This document shows, piece after piece, positions 8,282 through 17,781 of a stretch of DNA of 64,000 bases (within the stretch, counting starts at the first letter, position 1; each line of letters begins with the position of its first letter). Both the position numbers and the translations under genes were made by a program. Source of the DNA: Candidatus Tumulicola sp. (GTDB lineage Bacteria > Vulcanimicrobiota > Vulcanimicrobiia > Vulcanimicrobiales > Vulcanimicrobiaceae); NCBI GenBank assembly GCA_036490475.1, contig DASXDT010000006.1, positions 1 through 64,000 on the forward strand, in the 5' to 3' direction. The notes below the pieces were generated by a model. It was not told where the DNA came from, did not search any database, and saw nothing but the letters and a program-made list of their open reading frames with translations.

Positions 8282-10243
8282 ATGAGCGAACGTAGCCACG
8301 CGATCGAAACGCTGCTCGAGGAGACGCGCCGCTTCGAACCCCCCGCGAGCATTGCGACTGACGCCAACGCGCAGCCTGGCATCTACGAAGAGGCCGAACG
8401 CGACCCTGTCGAGTTTTGGGCGAAATGGGCGCGCGAGCTCGACTGGATAACGCCGTTTACCACGACGCTCGAGTGGAACGAGCCGTTCGCGCGATGGTTC
8501 GGTGACGGCGAACTCAACGTTTCCGCCAACTGTCTCGACCGCCACGTCGCAGCCGGACGCGGCGAACGCGTCGCCTTCTTTTTCGAAGGCGAACCGGGCG
8601 ATCGGCGCGCGATCACGTACCGCGAGTTGCTCGACGATGTTTGCCGCTTTGCAAATGGTTTGCGCACGCTCGGGATCGAGAAAGGCGACCGTATCGCGAT
8701 CTACATGCCGATGATTCCAGAGTTGGCAGTCGCGATGCTGGCTTGCGCGCGGATTGGCGCCATACATTCGGTGATCTTCGGGGGATTTTCGCCCGATGCG
8801 ATCGCCGATCGCGTCAACGACTCGCAATGTGTCGCGCTGATTACGTGCGACGGCGGGTGGCGTCGCGGCAAACACGTTCCGCTGAAGCGCAACTGCGACG
8901 TCGCGATGGGGTCGACGCCGTCGATCCGTCATTGCATCGTCGCGCGGCGCACCGGCGATGACGTACAGATGCACGCCGGCCGCGATCGCTGGTGGAGCGA
9001 GGTGATCGTCCATCAATCGACGAGCTGCCCGCCCGAACCGATGAACGCAGAAGATCCGCTCTTCTTGCTGTATACCAGCGGAACGACAGCCAAACCGAAA
9101 GGCATCAAACACACAACCGGCGGCTATCTGACGCAAGCACTGATGACGCACCGTTTAGTTTTTGATGTGAAGCCCGAATCCGACGTGTATTGGTGCACGG
9201 CCGACCTCGGATGGGTGACCGGACATACGTACGTGTTGTACGGTCCGCTCGCGAACGGATGCACGAGCGTACTGTACGAAGGTACGCCCGACTATCCCGA
9301 CAAGGATCGCTTTTGGGAAATCATCGAGCGCTATCGTGCGACGATTTTGTATACCGCTCCGACGGCGATTCGCACGTTCATGAAATGGGGCCCGGCCTAT
9401 CCGCAAATGCACGACCTCACGTCGTTGCGCTTGCTGGGAAGCGTCGGCGAGCCAATCAATCCGGAAGCATGGATGTGGTATCGCGAGTGGATCGGCGGCA
9501 ATCGAACGCCCGTGCTCGACACGTGGTGGCAAACCGAAACCGGCGGCATCATGATCGCACCGCTCCCCGGGATCTCGACGCTGCTCCCCGGCAGCGCGAC
9601 GCGGCCGTTGCCCGGCATGGCTGCCGACGTCGTCGACGACAAAGGCAATTCGGTCGGACCCGAGGGTGCGGGTTATGCGGTTCTCACGCGTCCATGGCCG
9701 GGCATGTTGCGCGGCATTTGGGGCGACGACGAACGCTATCGCGAGACGTACTGGAGCAAGTTTCCGCACGTGTATTTTGCCGGCGACGGCTGTCGCCGCG
9801 ACGCCCATGGCAACTACTGGTTCATGGGCCGCATAGACGACGTGATGAACGTGAGCGGCCACCGCATCTCGACCACCGAAGTGGAAAGCGCGCTGGTCGA
9901 TCATCCGCGCGTTGCCGAAGCGGCGGTGTGCGGGCGCTCCGACGATACGACCGGACAGGCGATCTATGCGTTCGTGACGTTACGCGGCAGTGAAAACGGC
10001 TCCGAAGAATTGGCCGACGATCTGCGAGAACACGTCGCCAAGAAGCTCGGCAAGTTCACACGTCCGAAGTACGTTACGTTCACGCCCGAACTGCCGAAAA
10101 CGCGCAGCGGAAAAATCATGCGGCGTCTGCTGCGCGATATCGCCGAAGGGCGCACGTTGGGCGACACGACAACGCTCGCCGATTCCAACGTGGTGCACGA
10201 ACTGCAAGAACGAGCCAAAAACGAGGCTGGCTCGTCCGATTAG
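8282..10243 (+). CDS. acsA: Acetyl-CoA synthetase (AMP-forming)
   Basis: A 653-residue member of the ANL adenylate-forming superfamily that activates acetate to acetyl-CoA through acetyl-AMP. Motifs: the N-terminal FWAKWARELDW region, YMPMIPELAVAMLACARIGA, the P-loop-like YTSGTTAKPKGIKHTTGGY (about residues 260-280), WWQTETGG (about 413-420) and the C-terminal PKTRSGKIMRRLLRDIA, whose Lys is the acetylation-regulated catalytic residue in the family. The ATG at 8282 is preferred over one three codons upstream. Divergent from hrcA across a CIRCE element. Propionyl-CoA synthetase is the nearest alternative. Confidence 0.9.
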   Translation: MSERSHAIETLLEETRRFEPPASIATDANAQPGIYEEAERDPVEFWAKWARELDWITPFTTTLEWNEPFARWFGDGELNVSANCLDRHVAAGRGERVAFFFEGEPGDRRAITYRELLDDVCRFANGLRTLGIEKGDRIAIYMPMIPELAVAMLACARIGAIHSVIFGGFSPDAIADRVNDSQCVALITCDGGWRRGKHVPLKRNCDVAMGSTPSIRHCIVARRTGDDVQMHAGRDRWWSEVIVHQSTSCPPEPMNAEDPLFLLYTSGTTAKPKGIKHTTGGYLTQALMTHRLVFDVKPESDVYWCTADLGWVTGHTYVLYGPLANGCTSVLYEGTPDYPDKDRFWEIIERYRATILYTAPTAIRTFMKWGPAYPQMHDLTSLRLLGSVGEPINPEAWMWYREWIGGNRTPVLDTWWQTETGGIMIAPLPGISTLLPGSATRPLPGMAADVVDDKGNSVGPEGAGYAVLTRPWPGMLRGIWGDDERYRETYWSKFPHVYFAGDGCRRDAHGNYWFMGRIDDVMNVSGHRISTTEVESALVDHPRVAEAAVCGRSDDTTGQAIYAFVTLRGSENGSEELADDLREHVAKKLGKFTRPKYVTFTPELPKTRSGKIMRRLLRDIAEGRTLGDTTTLADSNVVHELQERAKNEAGSSD

Positions 10244-10259
10244 CCGGCCACGTCGGGCA

Positions 10260-12182
10260 TTACCACACTTCGTCAAAGAACGGCGCGAGTTCGTCCAGGT
10301 GTTCGATGCGTCGGGCCGGCGGTAGTGCGTTGAGAATCGTCGCTCCGTAGCGCATCGACGTAGCGCGTCCGTCGAGAAGTGCGACGACGCCGCGATCGGT
10401 CGTACTGCGAATCAGCCGCCCGAAGCCCTGTTTGAGACGCACGGTCGCAGCGGGAATCATGTAGTCCGCAAAGCCGTCCAGGCCGCGCTCTTCAAGTGCG
10501 CGGATACGGGCTGCCACAAGCGGGTCGCTCGGCGTCGGGAACGGTAAGCGGTCGATGATCACACACGACAGCGCGTCGCCGACAACGTCGATGCCTTCCC
10601 AAAACGTTCCGGTCGCGAACAGCACCGCGTTCGGCGTGCGGCGGAACCATTCGAGCAACGGTGTTCTCGGCAGTTCGCCTTGGAGTTTTACGGGGTAGGG
10701 CAATCGTTCGCGCAGGAGGGCGTACACTTCACGCAGCCGCTCGTGCGATGTGAACAGGACGAACGCGCGGCCACGCGTCCGATCCAAGCACTCTTCGATC
10801 AGCGGTGCAGCTCGTACGCTGAAATCTTTGTCTTTCGGATTGATCGCGCCCGGCGCAACGAACAACCGCGCCTGCCGATCGAAATCGAACGGCGACGGCG
10901 CGATCAGTTCGAGCGCATCGTCGATGCCGAGCGAGCGTTTGAAAAATCCGAACGGTCCTGCATTTTCGCTGCCGGCATCGACCGCGATGGTGGCGCTGGT
11001 CATCACGACGCTCTGGGTGCGTGCAAATAGCGTCGTTCGTAGAAATTCCGAGACGTCGTGAGGCGCGCAGTTCAACGCATAACGTCCGTCATTTTCAGTG
11101 CGTTCGACCCAGGCGATCGTTTCCGACTCGGCTGCCCCGGCACGTTCGATAGCCGAGGCATGTGCGGTCACCGCTCGGACGGCGAGGTCGCGCCGGCGTT
11201 GCGCTTCGGCTTCGTTATCGACGCGCTTCTTTAGGCCGTCGTGCCAGTGAGCCAGAATCCAGTTTTCGAGATCGTAAAAGACGGCGCGCAATTCTTCCAG
11301 CGTCGGCCACGCGCCCTCGTTGGCGCTGAGCGGGTAGCGTTCGCCGCGCACGGTAGCCAGCGCGGATTCCAGCCCGCGTAGCGATTCGTCGACGCGCCGC
11401 TCGAAGTCCGGCGGCAGGTGATACGAGCGATGCAGCTTACGCATCGTTCGCCCGATGGTCGCACGCGACACCGTTGAGGTGAGCGCGTCAATCGCCCACC
11501 GCTCGCACTGATGGGCCTCATCGAGCACTGCGACGTCGTAGGCTGGCAACAAACCGCCCCCCATCGCCAGATCGAGAAAAAACAGCGCGTGATTGACGAC
11601 CACAATATCGGCATACTTCGCTTCGTCGCGTTTACGAAAGAAATGGCAGTCGCGGAAGCGTTCGCAAAACTCTCCGGTGCAATCGTCGGCATCCGCGTCG
11701 AGTTGCTCCCACTCGAGCGATGACGGCACGAAGGGCAATTCCGCACGATCGCCCGTGCCGGTTCGATCGCCCCACTCCCACATGCGTTGCATCGAATCCG
11801 ACGATGCGACGAGCCGCTCCGAGCGCAAGCGTTCGAATTTCTGCCGGCACAGATAGTGGCTGCGACCCTTGAGCAGCGTCACGCGCAACGGGATCCCAAG
11901 CGCGCGCGCGACTAACGGCACGTCTTTGGTAACGAGTTGTTCTTGCAACGCGATCGTGCCGGTCGACAGCACGACCTTCTTGCCGCTGCGGATGGCTGGC
12001 AGCAGATAGCCCAGCGACTTCCCGACGCCGGTACCGGCCTCGACGATTGCGTGCATCCCCTCGAGCAGCGCGCGTTCGACCAACTGCGCCATCTGCACTT
12101 GTCCGGCGCGCGGCTCGAACGCGGGCAGAGCGCGTGCGATCGGGCCGCCGGGCGCGAAAACGCGCTCGATCGGCGCGGTCAC
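10260..12182 (-). CDS. DinG/XPD-family ATP-dependent DNA helicase
   Basis: A 640-residue superfamily 2 helicase of the iron-sulfur DinG/XPD type, acting 5'-3' in DNA repair or replication-conflict resolution. Walker A is EAGTGVGKS (residues 48-56) and Walker B is the DEAH box in VAVLDEAHQCERW. Cysteines of the 4Fe-4S domain are visible (HYLCRQK, DDCTGEFCERFRDCHFF), and the C-terminal motif VI is QGFGRLIRSTTDRG. The GTG start at 12182 overlaps the rhomboid stop as GTGA; the open frame beyond is shadow inside the rhomboid gene. It lacks an N-terminal exonuclease domain. Confidence 0.9.
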   Translation of the reverse strand: MTAPIERVFAPGGPIARALPAFEPRAGQVQMAQLVERALLEGMHAIVEAGTGVGKSLGYLLPAIRSGKKVVLSTGTIALQEQLVTKDVPLVARALGIPLRVTLLKGRSHYLCRQKFERLRSERLVASSDSMQRMWEWGDRTGTGDRAELPFVPSSLEWEQLDADADDCTGEFCERFRDCHFFRKRDEAKYADIVVVNHALFFLDLAMGGGLLPAYDVAVLDEAHQCERWAIDALTSTVSRATIGRTMRKLHRSYHLPPDFERRVDESLRGLESALATVRGERYPLSANEGAWPTLEELRAVFYDLENWILAHWHDGLKKRVDNEAEAQRRRDLAVRAVTAHASAIERAGAAESETIAWVERTENDGRYALNCAPHDVSEFLRTTLFARTQSVVMTSATIAVDAGSENAGPFGFFKRSLGIDDALELIAPSPFDFDRQARLFVAPGAINPKDKDFSVRAAPLIEECLDRTRGRAFVLFTSHERLREVYALLRERLPYPVKLQGELPRTPLLEWFRRTPNAVLFATGTFWEGIDVVGDALSCVIIDRLPFPTPSDPLVAARIRALEERGLDGFADYMIPAATVRLKQGFGRLIRSTTDRGVVALLDGRATSMRYGATILNALPPARRIEHLDELAPFFDEVW

Positions 12183-12841
12183 GAGCGTGCGTGCGGCGAG
12201 TCGGGCGGAGCTTGGTACTCCGTTTCGAGTGCGCTCCCGGTGCGCGCGTCGACCACCATCGGTGCGACGCGAACCGGTGGCACGAAGATCAGCAACGTGG
12301 CGACGAAACCGGCAGCCAGGCCGCAAACGTGCGCTTGCCACGAGATCGAGGGCACCGTGAATGAAATGATCAGATTGATCACGAGAATGCCGATGTTGGC
12401 GCGTACCAGCTCCATTCCAGGCTTGCCCAAGCGAAATCCGATGGCAAACAACGCACCGAACAAGCCGAAGATCGCACCGCTCGCGCCAAGCGTGGGAACC
12501 ATCGGGCTGCTGAAATAAACCACGCCTAGTCCGGAGGCTAGCAACGAGATGAAGTACACCAGCAGCATTCTCACCGGGCCGAGTGCGGACTCCACGAAGC
12601 GCCCCAAGATCCACAGCGAAAACATATTGACGGCGATATGCAACAAGCCGCCGTGCAAGAATGCGCTGGTGAGAATGCGCCACCATTCTCCATCGTGCAG
12701 CACCGCGTACGGGAACAGCGCGCCGTCCAGAAGGACGCGTGTCATGTCGCCTCCCCCAATCGATACCATCGCGGTTCCGGAGACGCTTATTTCCCAAACG
12801 AAGGCGAGAACGTTACACGCGATCAGCAGTCGCGTGATCAT
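12179..12841 (-). CDS. Rhomboid family intramembrane serine protease
   Basis: A 220-residue protein with six predicted membrane helices and the rhomboid signature: HGGLLHIAVNMFSLWILG (loop 1/TM2, about residues 63-80), the catalytic serine in GASGAIFGLFGA (about 115-126) and the catalytic histidine in ISWQAHVCGLAAGF. It should cleave membrane-embedded substrates within the bilayer. The start ATG overlaps the DtxR-family gene stop by 4 bp, and its own stop overlaps the dinG start, so these three are translationally coupled. Substrate unknown. Confidence 0.92.
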   Translation of the reverse strand: MITRLLIACNVLAFVWEISVSGTAMVSIGGGDMTRVLLDGALFPYAVLHDGEWWRILTSAFLHGGLLHIAVNMFSLWILGRFVESALGPVRMLLVYFISLLASGLGVVYFSSPMVPTLGASGAIFGLFGALFAIGFRLGKPGMELVRANIGILVINLIISFTVPSISWQAHVCGLAAGFVATLLIFVPPVRVAPMVVDARTGSALETEYQAPPDSPHARS

Positions 12842-13515
12842 GCGACGGCATCGTCCCCCACGACAACCATCCGCGCGAGCTCGAGGGAGATCGCGTGGCG
12901 TACGTCGCCGACTTCGACCGTTACCGGTCCGCCCAATGGCGCTTTTTCGAGAACGCGCACCTGGGCGCCGGGGCACAGACCTACTTCACCGAGATATCGC
13001 AGAATTTCAGGTACGCCGTCGGTGACGCCGCTGACGACAGCGTCGCGTCCTGCCTCGATTTGCGCTAGGGGGACGCCGGTGCGGACGGGCTCGCTGAGGT
13101 CGCGCGACGGAATCGGATGACCGTGCGGGCAGGCTTGCGGATCGCCGAGCAACTCGACGAGCTTGTCTTCGACGCGCTGCGAAATCGCGTGTTCCAGCAT
13201 GCACGCCTCGGCGTTGACTTCGTCCCACGACATGCCGAGCACGTCGGTCAGCAGACGTTCGGCCAGCCGATGCCGGCGTAAGATGCGCACACCGACTTCG
13301 AGCCCCTTGCGCGTAAGCTTCACCTCGCCGCGCGCGACGTACGCTACGTAGCCCTCTTTATCGAGTTTTTTGAGCATACCCGACGCCGAGGCCGGCGTTA
13401 CGCCCATGGCCGACGCCAGGCCGGACGTGGTTACGCCTGGGCCTTCGAATTCGAGGCGGTAGATCGACTCGAGATACTCCTCGACCGATTCATCGAAATG
13501 ACTATGTCCCGACAT
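12838..13515 (-). CDS. DtxR/MntR-family metal-dependent transcriptional regulator
   Basis: A 225-residue repressor. An N-terminal winged helix (SVEEYLESIYRLEFEGPGVTT, then LASAMGVTPASASGMLKKL) is followed by the dimerisation/metal-binding helix region with Cys/Glu/His ligand candidates (EVNAEACMLEHAISQRVEDKL, read in part) and a C-terminal FeoA/SH3-like domain (residues about 145-225). It likely senses Fe(II) or Mn(II). The start at 13515 overlaps the end of the flavoprotein gene by 14 bp. Target genes are not obvious nearby. Confidence 0.9.
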   Translation of the reverse strand: MSGHSHFDESVEEYLESIYRLEFEGPGVTTSGLASAMGVTPASASGMLKKLDKEGYVAYVARGEVKLTRKGLEVGVRILRRHRLAERLLTDVLGMSWDEVNAEACMLEHAISQRVEDKLVELLGDPQACPHGHPIPSRDLSEPVRTGVPLAQIEAGRDAVVSGVTDGVPEILRYLGEVGLCPGAQVRVLEKAPLGGPVTVEVGDVRHAISLELARMVVVGDDAVA

Positions 13516-15160
13516 GCTCCCCTGTAGTTCTACGCGGCGGCTGCAGTTCCGCGATTGACGATAGGAACTCGTGCACCATCGAGATCGAACTCGACCCTTC
13601 GCCGACGCCGGAAGCGACGCGTTTGAGCGAGTCGAGACGGGCATCGCCGACGGCGAACACGCCTGGCTGGTTAGTTTCCAAGAAGTACGGATGGCGCTCG
13701 AGCGGCCACGGAGCGCGAGCTTCGATCACATCCGGACCGGTGAGGATGAACCCGTCGCGGTCGCGGGCAACGACGCCCTCGAGCCAATCGGTGCGCGGCA
13801 CGGCGCCGATGAACACGAACAATCCCGCCGTGTCGACCGTCTTCGACGTTCCGTCGCCGTTGTTCGCGATCGTAATACGCTCCAACCGCTGCGCGCCGTG
13901 CGCCGCGGTTATTTCAGACGACGTGAGCACCGAAATGTTCGCTGAAGCGACGATGCGATCGACCAGATACTGTGACATACTTTTTCCGAGGTCGGTGCCG
14001 CGGATCACGATCGTAACGGTTTTCGCATATCCCGAAAAATTCAGCGCGGCTTGTCCTGCGGAGTTGCCGCCACCCACGATATGCACGTCGTTTCCCGCAA
14101 CGGCGAACGCTTCGGTTTGCGCGGCGCCGTAATACACGCCGCGATTGACCAACTCTTCGCAACCTTGCGCGTTGAGCGAACGGTATTCGATGCCCGGCGC
14201 GAGCACGACCGCGCGCGCCAGCACCGACTGTCCGTCCTCCAGTGACAGCTTGCGGTCGCCGGCCTCACCCGTGAGGCGGCAGACTTCGCGAACGACGACG
14301 ATGTCCGCGCCGAACCGCTGCGCCTGTCGCAACGCACGATCGGCCAAGTCCTCACCCGAAATGCCGGCCGGAAACCCGAGATAATTTTCGATTCGCGATG
14401 ACGTGCCGGCTTGTCCGCCGGGGGCGTACCGATCGATCAATAACGCGTCGAGCCCTTCGGACGCTCCATACACCGCGGCGGCAAGACCGGCTGGCCCGGC
14501 GCCGACGATCGCGACGTCGTAGTGCGCCTGTTTCGGCACGGCCGACATGCCGAGACGTTCGGCCAAATCGCGAATTCCAGGCGATTTCAACGGCGCGCCT
14601 TCGTAAAAGTTCACTTCGCATTCCGGACCGTCGCGTTCGGTCCAGTCGAATGGGACGTGCATGCGCGACAAAAAGTCACGCAACTGATGACACGCCCCCG
14701 AACGGCTATCGCCGACTACCGTGCAAACCGTCGACGGATGCTCGATCGCAAGATGGCGTACGAGCGCGACACGGCGCCCCATGTTGTTGCTCACGGTCTC
14801 TGCGAAACGCTCGTCGTCGTGCATCATGCGCCAAAAGATCGTGCCGTCGACTCGGGCGACCCGCACATCGGTAATGGCTCGCACGCCGGCGAGCGCGCTC
14901 GCGCCAAGCAACAACGGGATTTCGCCGAAACCGTCGCCCGGCTCGTACTCGCCGAGCTCGGTCGGTCGGCCGTTCATCGACTTTACGATGGCGGCGCGGC
15001 CCTCGACCAGTATGTAAAAACGCGCTCCTTCGTCTTCACGCACCACCCAGTCGCCGGCCAGTACGTGCAGGTCGGCGCAGCGGCGAGCGAACCAGGTAAC
15101 GTGTTCGGGCGCGCAGCCGGCGAATAAAGAAAGACCGACGAGGTCCGAAAGGTCTAGCAT
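13502..15160 (-). CDS. Cyclic-nucleotide-binding domain fused to thioredoxin-reductase-like flavoprotein
   Basis: A 552-residue fusion. Residues 1-135 form a cNMP/CRP-like beta-barrel (GDWVVREDEGARFYILVEGRA, in part). Residues about 145-205 look like a degenerate glutaredoxin-like spacer without CxxC. Residues 213-540 form a TrxR-type two-Rossmann flavoprotein with GAGPAG (220-225), GGQAGTSSRIENYLGFP (248-264), a second nucleotide motif VGGGNSAGQAA (362-372) and FAVGDAR. The redox-active CxxC expected near residues 343-348 is replaced by YYGAAQTEA. It may therefore transfer electrons directly instead of to thioredoxin. The ATG at 15160 restores a natural CRP-like N-terminus. Confidence 0.85.
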   Translation of the reverse strand: MLDLSDLVGLSLFAGCAPEHVTWFARRCADLHVLAGDWVVREDEGARFYILVEGRAAIVKSMNGRPTELGEYEPGDGFGEIPLLLGASALAGVRAITDVRVARVDGTIFWRMMHDDERFAETVSNNMGRRVALVRHLAIEHPSTVCTVVGDSRSGACHQLRDFLSRMHVPFDWTERDGPECEVNFYEGAPLKSPGIRDLAERLGMSAVPKQAHYDVAIVGAGPAGLAAAVYGASEGLDALLIDRYAPGGQAGTSSRIENYLGFPAGISGEDLADRALRQAQRFGADIVVVREVCRLTGEAGDRKLSLEDGQSVLARAVVLAPGIEYRSLNAQGCEELVNRGVYYGAAQTEAFAVAGNDVHIVGGGNSAGQAALNFSGYAKTVTIVIRGTDLGKSMSQYLVDRIVASANISVLTSSEITAAHGAQRLERITIANNGDGTSKTVDTAGLFVFIGAVPRTDWLEGVVARDRDGFILTGPDVIEARAPWPLERHPYFLETNQPGVFAVGDARLDSLKRVASGVGEGSSSISMVHEFLSSIAELQPPRRTTGEHVGT

Positions 15161-15188
15161 GGTCGCCCTTAAACGCCAAGCCCGGGCG

Positions 15189-16226
15189 TTAGGGTTGCGC
15201 TTCCTGACCGGCAGGTGGGACGTCCGGCGGCAAAAGCGCTCGTAACTGCCGCTTGAGATCGGCGTCCGCGAAGCTGCCGTCAACCGCGTTTCGGACGAAT
15301 CGCAGCAGCGTTTGCGAGCCGCACGCCGCCTCCACGCGCGCATATTCTCGTTCGATCGTCGTGCCGAACATCGGCGGATCATCGGCATCGATGACAACGA
15401 CGCAACCTTCGTGGTCGAAGCGTTCGAAGGCGTCACCGCGCGGTAACGCGGCGCCGGTGCGATCGTTCGAAGTCGGGCAAACTTCCAGCGGTATTTGGCT
15501 CTCTCGCAGGAGCCGCACGACGCTATCGTCCTGTAACGCCGCGATGCCGTGGCCGATCCGCTCGGCGTGCAGCAGTTCGACGGCGTCGCGAACGCTTTGT
15601 GGACCGGCCGCTTCGCCCGCGTGCGCCACACAGTGCAAACCGGCGGCGCGCGCATAGTCGAACGACTCGACGAAGAGTTCGGGCGGAAAACGCGACTCGT
15701 CGCCACCCAATCCGATGCCGACCACGCCGTCGCCCGCAGCCTCCACCGCTAAGCGCGCCGTCCGCAATGCGCTCTCTGCGCCGAAATTGCGCGTGAGGTC
15801 GACGATTAACTGAAAACGCGTCTCGCCACCGGCATGTAATTCCGCGGTGATATCGCGCAGTGTCGCGCGCACGTCGAGTTCGGGATGGAAGAACGTCCAA
15901 ACCGACGGCGATACAAACAGCTCGCCATACACGACGTTTTGATCGCGCGCCCCTTCGGCGAACTCTCGCGCGAGACGCGCGAACCGATCGGGCGTCGAAA
16001 GCGTTCGATTAACCGCGGCGAAGCCGTACAGAAAGTCGCGAAACGATAGGAAGCGATACGGGTCGGCCGCGCTGACGGACTCGCTCGCCTCGTCGCCCGA
16101 GCCATCCGGACGGTAGCGAAGCGGCAGGCCCTGATCGCGCGCAAACTCGACGAAGGTCGCCGGGCGCAAGCTGCCCTCGAGGTGACAGTGCAGATGGATT
16201 TTGGGAATTGGACTGGCAAGGCTCAC
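15189..16226 (-). CDS. add: Adenosine deaminase
   Basis: A 345-residue metal-dependent TIM-barrel deaminase converting adenosine to inosine (purine salvage). Zinc ligands and catalytic residues are visible: HLHCHLEGS (residues 11-19), VAHAGEAAGPQSV with the catalytic Glu, ERIGHGIA and the C-terminal DADDPPMFGT (Asp pair). The GTG at 16226 gives the usual short lead before HLHCH; the open frame farther upstream runs towards the initiator tRNA and is unlikely to be coding. Adenine deaminase of the same family is an alternative. Confidence 0.87.
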   Translation of the reverse strand: MSLASPIPKIHLHCHLEGSLRPATFVEFARDQGLPLRYRPDGSGDEASESVSAADPYRFLSFRDFLYGFAAVNRTLSTPDRFARLAREFAEGARDQNVVYGELFVSPSVWTFFHPELDVRATLRDITAELHAGGETRFQLIVDLTRNFGAESALRTARLAVEAAGDGVVGIGLGGDESRFPPELFVESFDYARAAGLHCVAHAGEAAGPQSVRDAVELLHAERIGHGIAALQDDSVVRLLRESQIPLEVCPTSNDRTGAALPRGDAFERFDHEGCVVVIDADDPPMFGTTIEREYARVEAACGSQTLLRFVRNAVDGSFADADLKRQLRALLPPDVPPAGQEAQP

Positions 16227-16309
16227 TCGGTCGCCTTCGGCGCACGGTCGATCTTTCGTTGCGCCACGCGCGGGAGGTGGCGCGGTGGGACCGTCGTATT
16301 CTTGTCCGC

Positions 16310-16386
<77 letters not shown>

Positions 16387-16392
16387 CGTCCG

Positions 16393-16426
16393 GGTCCAGA
16401 AACGGCAACGTCTCTGGACCTTTTTT
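16393..16426 (+). terminator. Intrinsic terminator of the fMet tRNA
   Basis: An 8-bp perfect stem GGTCCAGA / TCTGGACC (16393-16400 and 16413-16420) with a 12-nt loop is followed by six T residues (16421-16426). It ends the tRNA transcript and abuts the stop of the convergent lipoprotein gene. Confidence 0.93.
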
Positions 16427-17432
16427 ATTTGCCGCCGGGAATCGGCGTAGCAATCGGTTGGGGAATGCCCAGCTGAGCCGGCGAGTGTAAGCCGGTTGCG
16501 TTTCCGCGCAGGATCGCGATCGGCTTCGACGGCCCGCGAGCGGTTGAAGCGAACTCGTAGAGCGTGTCGAGCGATGGGTCGCTAATCACGAGATTGTCGC
16601 TGGTGTCGATCGCCACGCCATACGGGCGGAACGGTCCGCCGGCGAGCGCGATCGTGCCGATCGGCGCCGCATTTCCCGTAGCGTCCGTATCGAACTCGAG
16701 TACGTCACCGCCGCCCGTATTCGCGACCCACACATCGCCCTTGGAGTCTTGCTCGATCTGGCCGGGATCGTCCAGGCCCGTTTCCGATCCTTGGATACGC
16801 TGAACCGGCGGCGTATCGCCGTCCGACCCCTCAGCGAAGACCTCCAATGAATTCGACCTGCGATTGCTCACATAGACCTTGCCGGTTCGAAACGATACGT
16901 GGAAGCTTTCCGGCCCGGTAATGCCCGTATGCGGGCCGGCGATGCGCGCAATCGGCGCGACGTTGCCATTGGCACCGGCGGCAAATTCGAGCATTGCGTC
17001 GTTGCCTTCACTAGAAACCCAGATGTGCTGCGCGGCGTCGAGCTGAACGCAGGACGGTGACGCGATACGCGTTTTCGGGCCGGCTATGCGCACCGAAGGC
17101 GCGACGTTGCCGGCGTTCGGGCCCGGGTAACCGGTGATCGAGTCGCTGTCGCGATCCGAAACGTATAGAAGCTCGCCCGTGATCGGGAATGCCCGCGTCG
17201 GCCCTCTGAGCAGCGTGCTCGGCCCTTGCAAGGTGCCTGCCGGCGCGACATTGCCGTTCGCGCCCACCGGATAAAACGTAATCGAGTCGGACGCAGCATT
17301 TGCGACTTGAACGCTCGGCGTCTCGGACGGTTCCGGGTGTGACACCGAAGCGGTCCCGTTCGACGTGCAGCTACCGATGCCAAGTGCAATAAACGCTGCG
17401 ACTACGTAGAGCGAACGTCTCATCGGTCGCAA
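16425..17432 (-). CDS. Beta-propeller (NHL-like) lipoprotein
   Basis: A 335-residue exported protein with an N-terminal signal and lipobox (LGIGSC, cysteine near residue 22). The rest is built of repeats of about 45-50 residues carrying GANGNVAP-type turns and strands such as IWVSSEGNDAMLEF, VYVSNRRSNSLEVF and VWVANTGGGDVLEF, as in NHL/SMP-30-like propellers. It is presumably anchored in a membrane facing the periplasm or surface. Function unknown; two related lipoproteins occur in this window (20368 and 40574). Confidence 0.8.
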   Translation of the reverse strand: MRPMRRSLYVVAAFIALGIGSCTSNGTASVSHPEPSETPSVQVANAASDSITFYPVGANGNVAPAGTLQGPSTLLRGPTRAFPITGELLYVSDRDSDSITGYPGPNAGNVAPSVRIAGPKTRIASPSCVQLDAAQHIWVSSEGNDAMLEFAAGANGNVAPIARIAGPHTGITGPESFHVSFRTGKVYVSNRRSNSLEVFAEGSDGDTPPVQRIQGSETGLDDPGQIEQDSKGDVWVANTGGGDVLEFDTDATGNAAPIGTIALAGGPFRPYGVAIDTSDNLVISDPSLDTLYEFASTARGPSKPIAILRGNATGLHSPAQLGIPQPIATPIPGGK

Positions 17433-17442
17433 CTTCGGGCGG

Positions 17443-17781
17443 TTAATTTAGGTGTTCTTGCCAGTCCGCCGGTACTTTGCCGTGCGGCCCCGGCGTCGGT
17501 TGATTTGCCGGATGCGAGTGCGGCGCCGCGAGCGCCGGGCCTTCGACGAAATCGTCCGTCTCGAAACTATATAACCAATCTTCGCCCGGCTCGAAGCTCG
17601 CGATCACGCTGTGATTGGCATCTTCGTAATGCTTTCTCGCGTGTTGACTTGGCGAACTATCGCAGCAGCCGATGTGCCCGCATTTCGCACAGCGACGAAG
17701 ATGCAGCCACCATCCGTCGCTCGCCAAACATTCGGCACATCCGGTTCCGCTCGGTTTGGATTGCGGATCTATTTCACTCAT
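17443..17781 (-). CDS. UBP-type zinc finger protein
   Basis: A 112-residue protein with a UBP-type (ZnF-UBP) finger: CAECLASDGWWLHLRRC, then CGHIGCCDSSPSQHARKHYE and a later NHSVIASFEPGEDWLYSF. The Cys/His spacing and the SF.PGEDW-type tail match the short bacterial members that resemble the ubiquitin-binding finger. Bacteria lack ubiquitin, so the ligand here is unknown. The ATG overlaps the epoxide hydrolase stop by 4 bp. Confidence 0.87.
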   Translation of the reverse strand: MSEIDPQSKPSGTGCAECLASDGWWLHLRRCAKCGHIGCCDSSPSQHARKHYEDANHSVIASFEPGEDWLYSFETDDFVEGPALAAPHSHPANQPTPGPHGKVPADWQEHLN

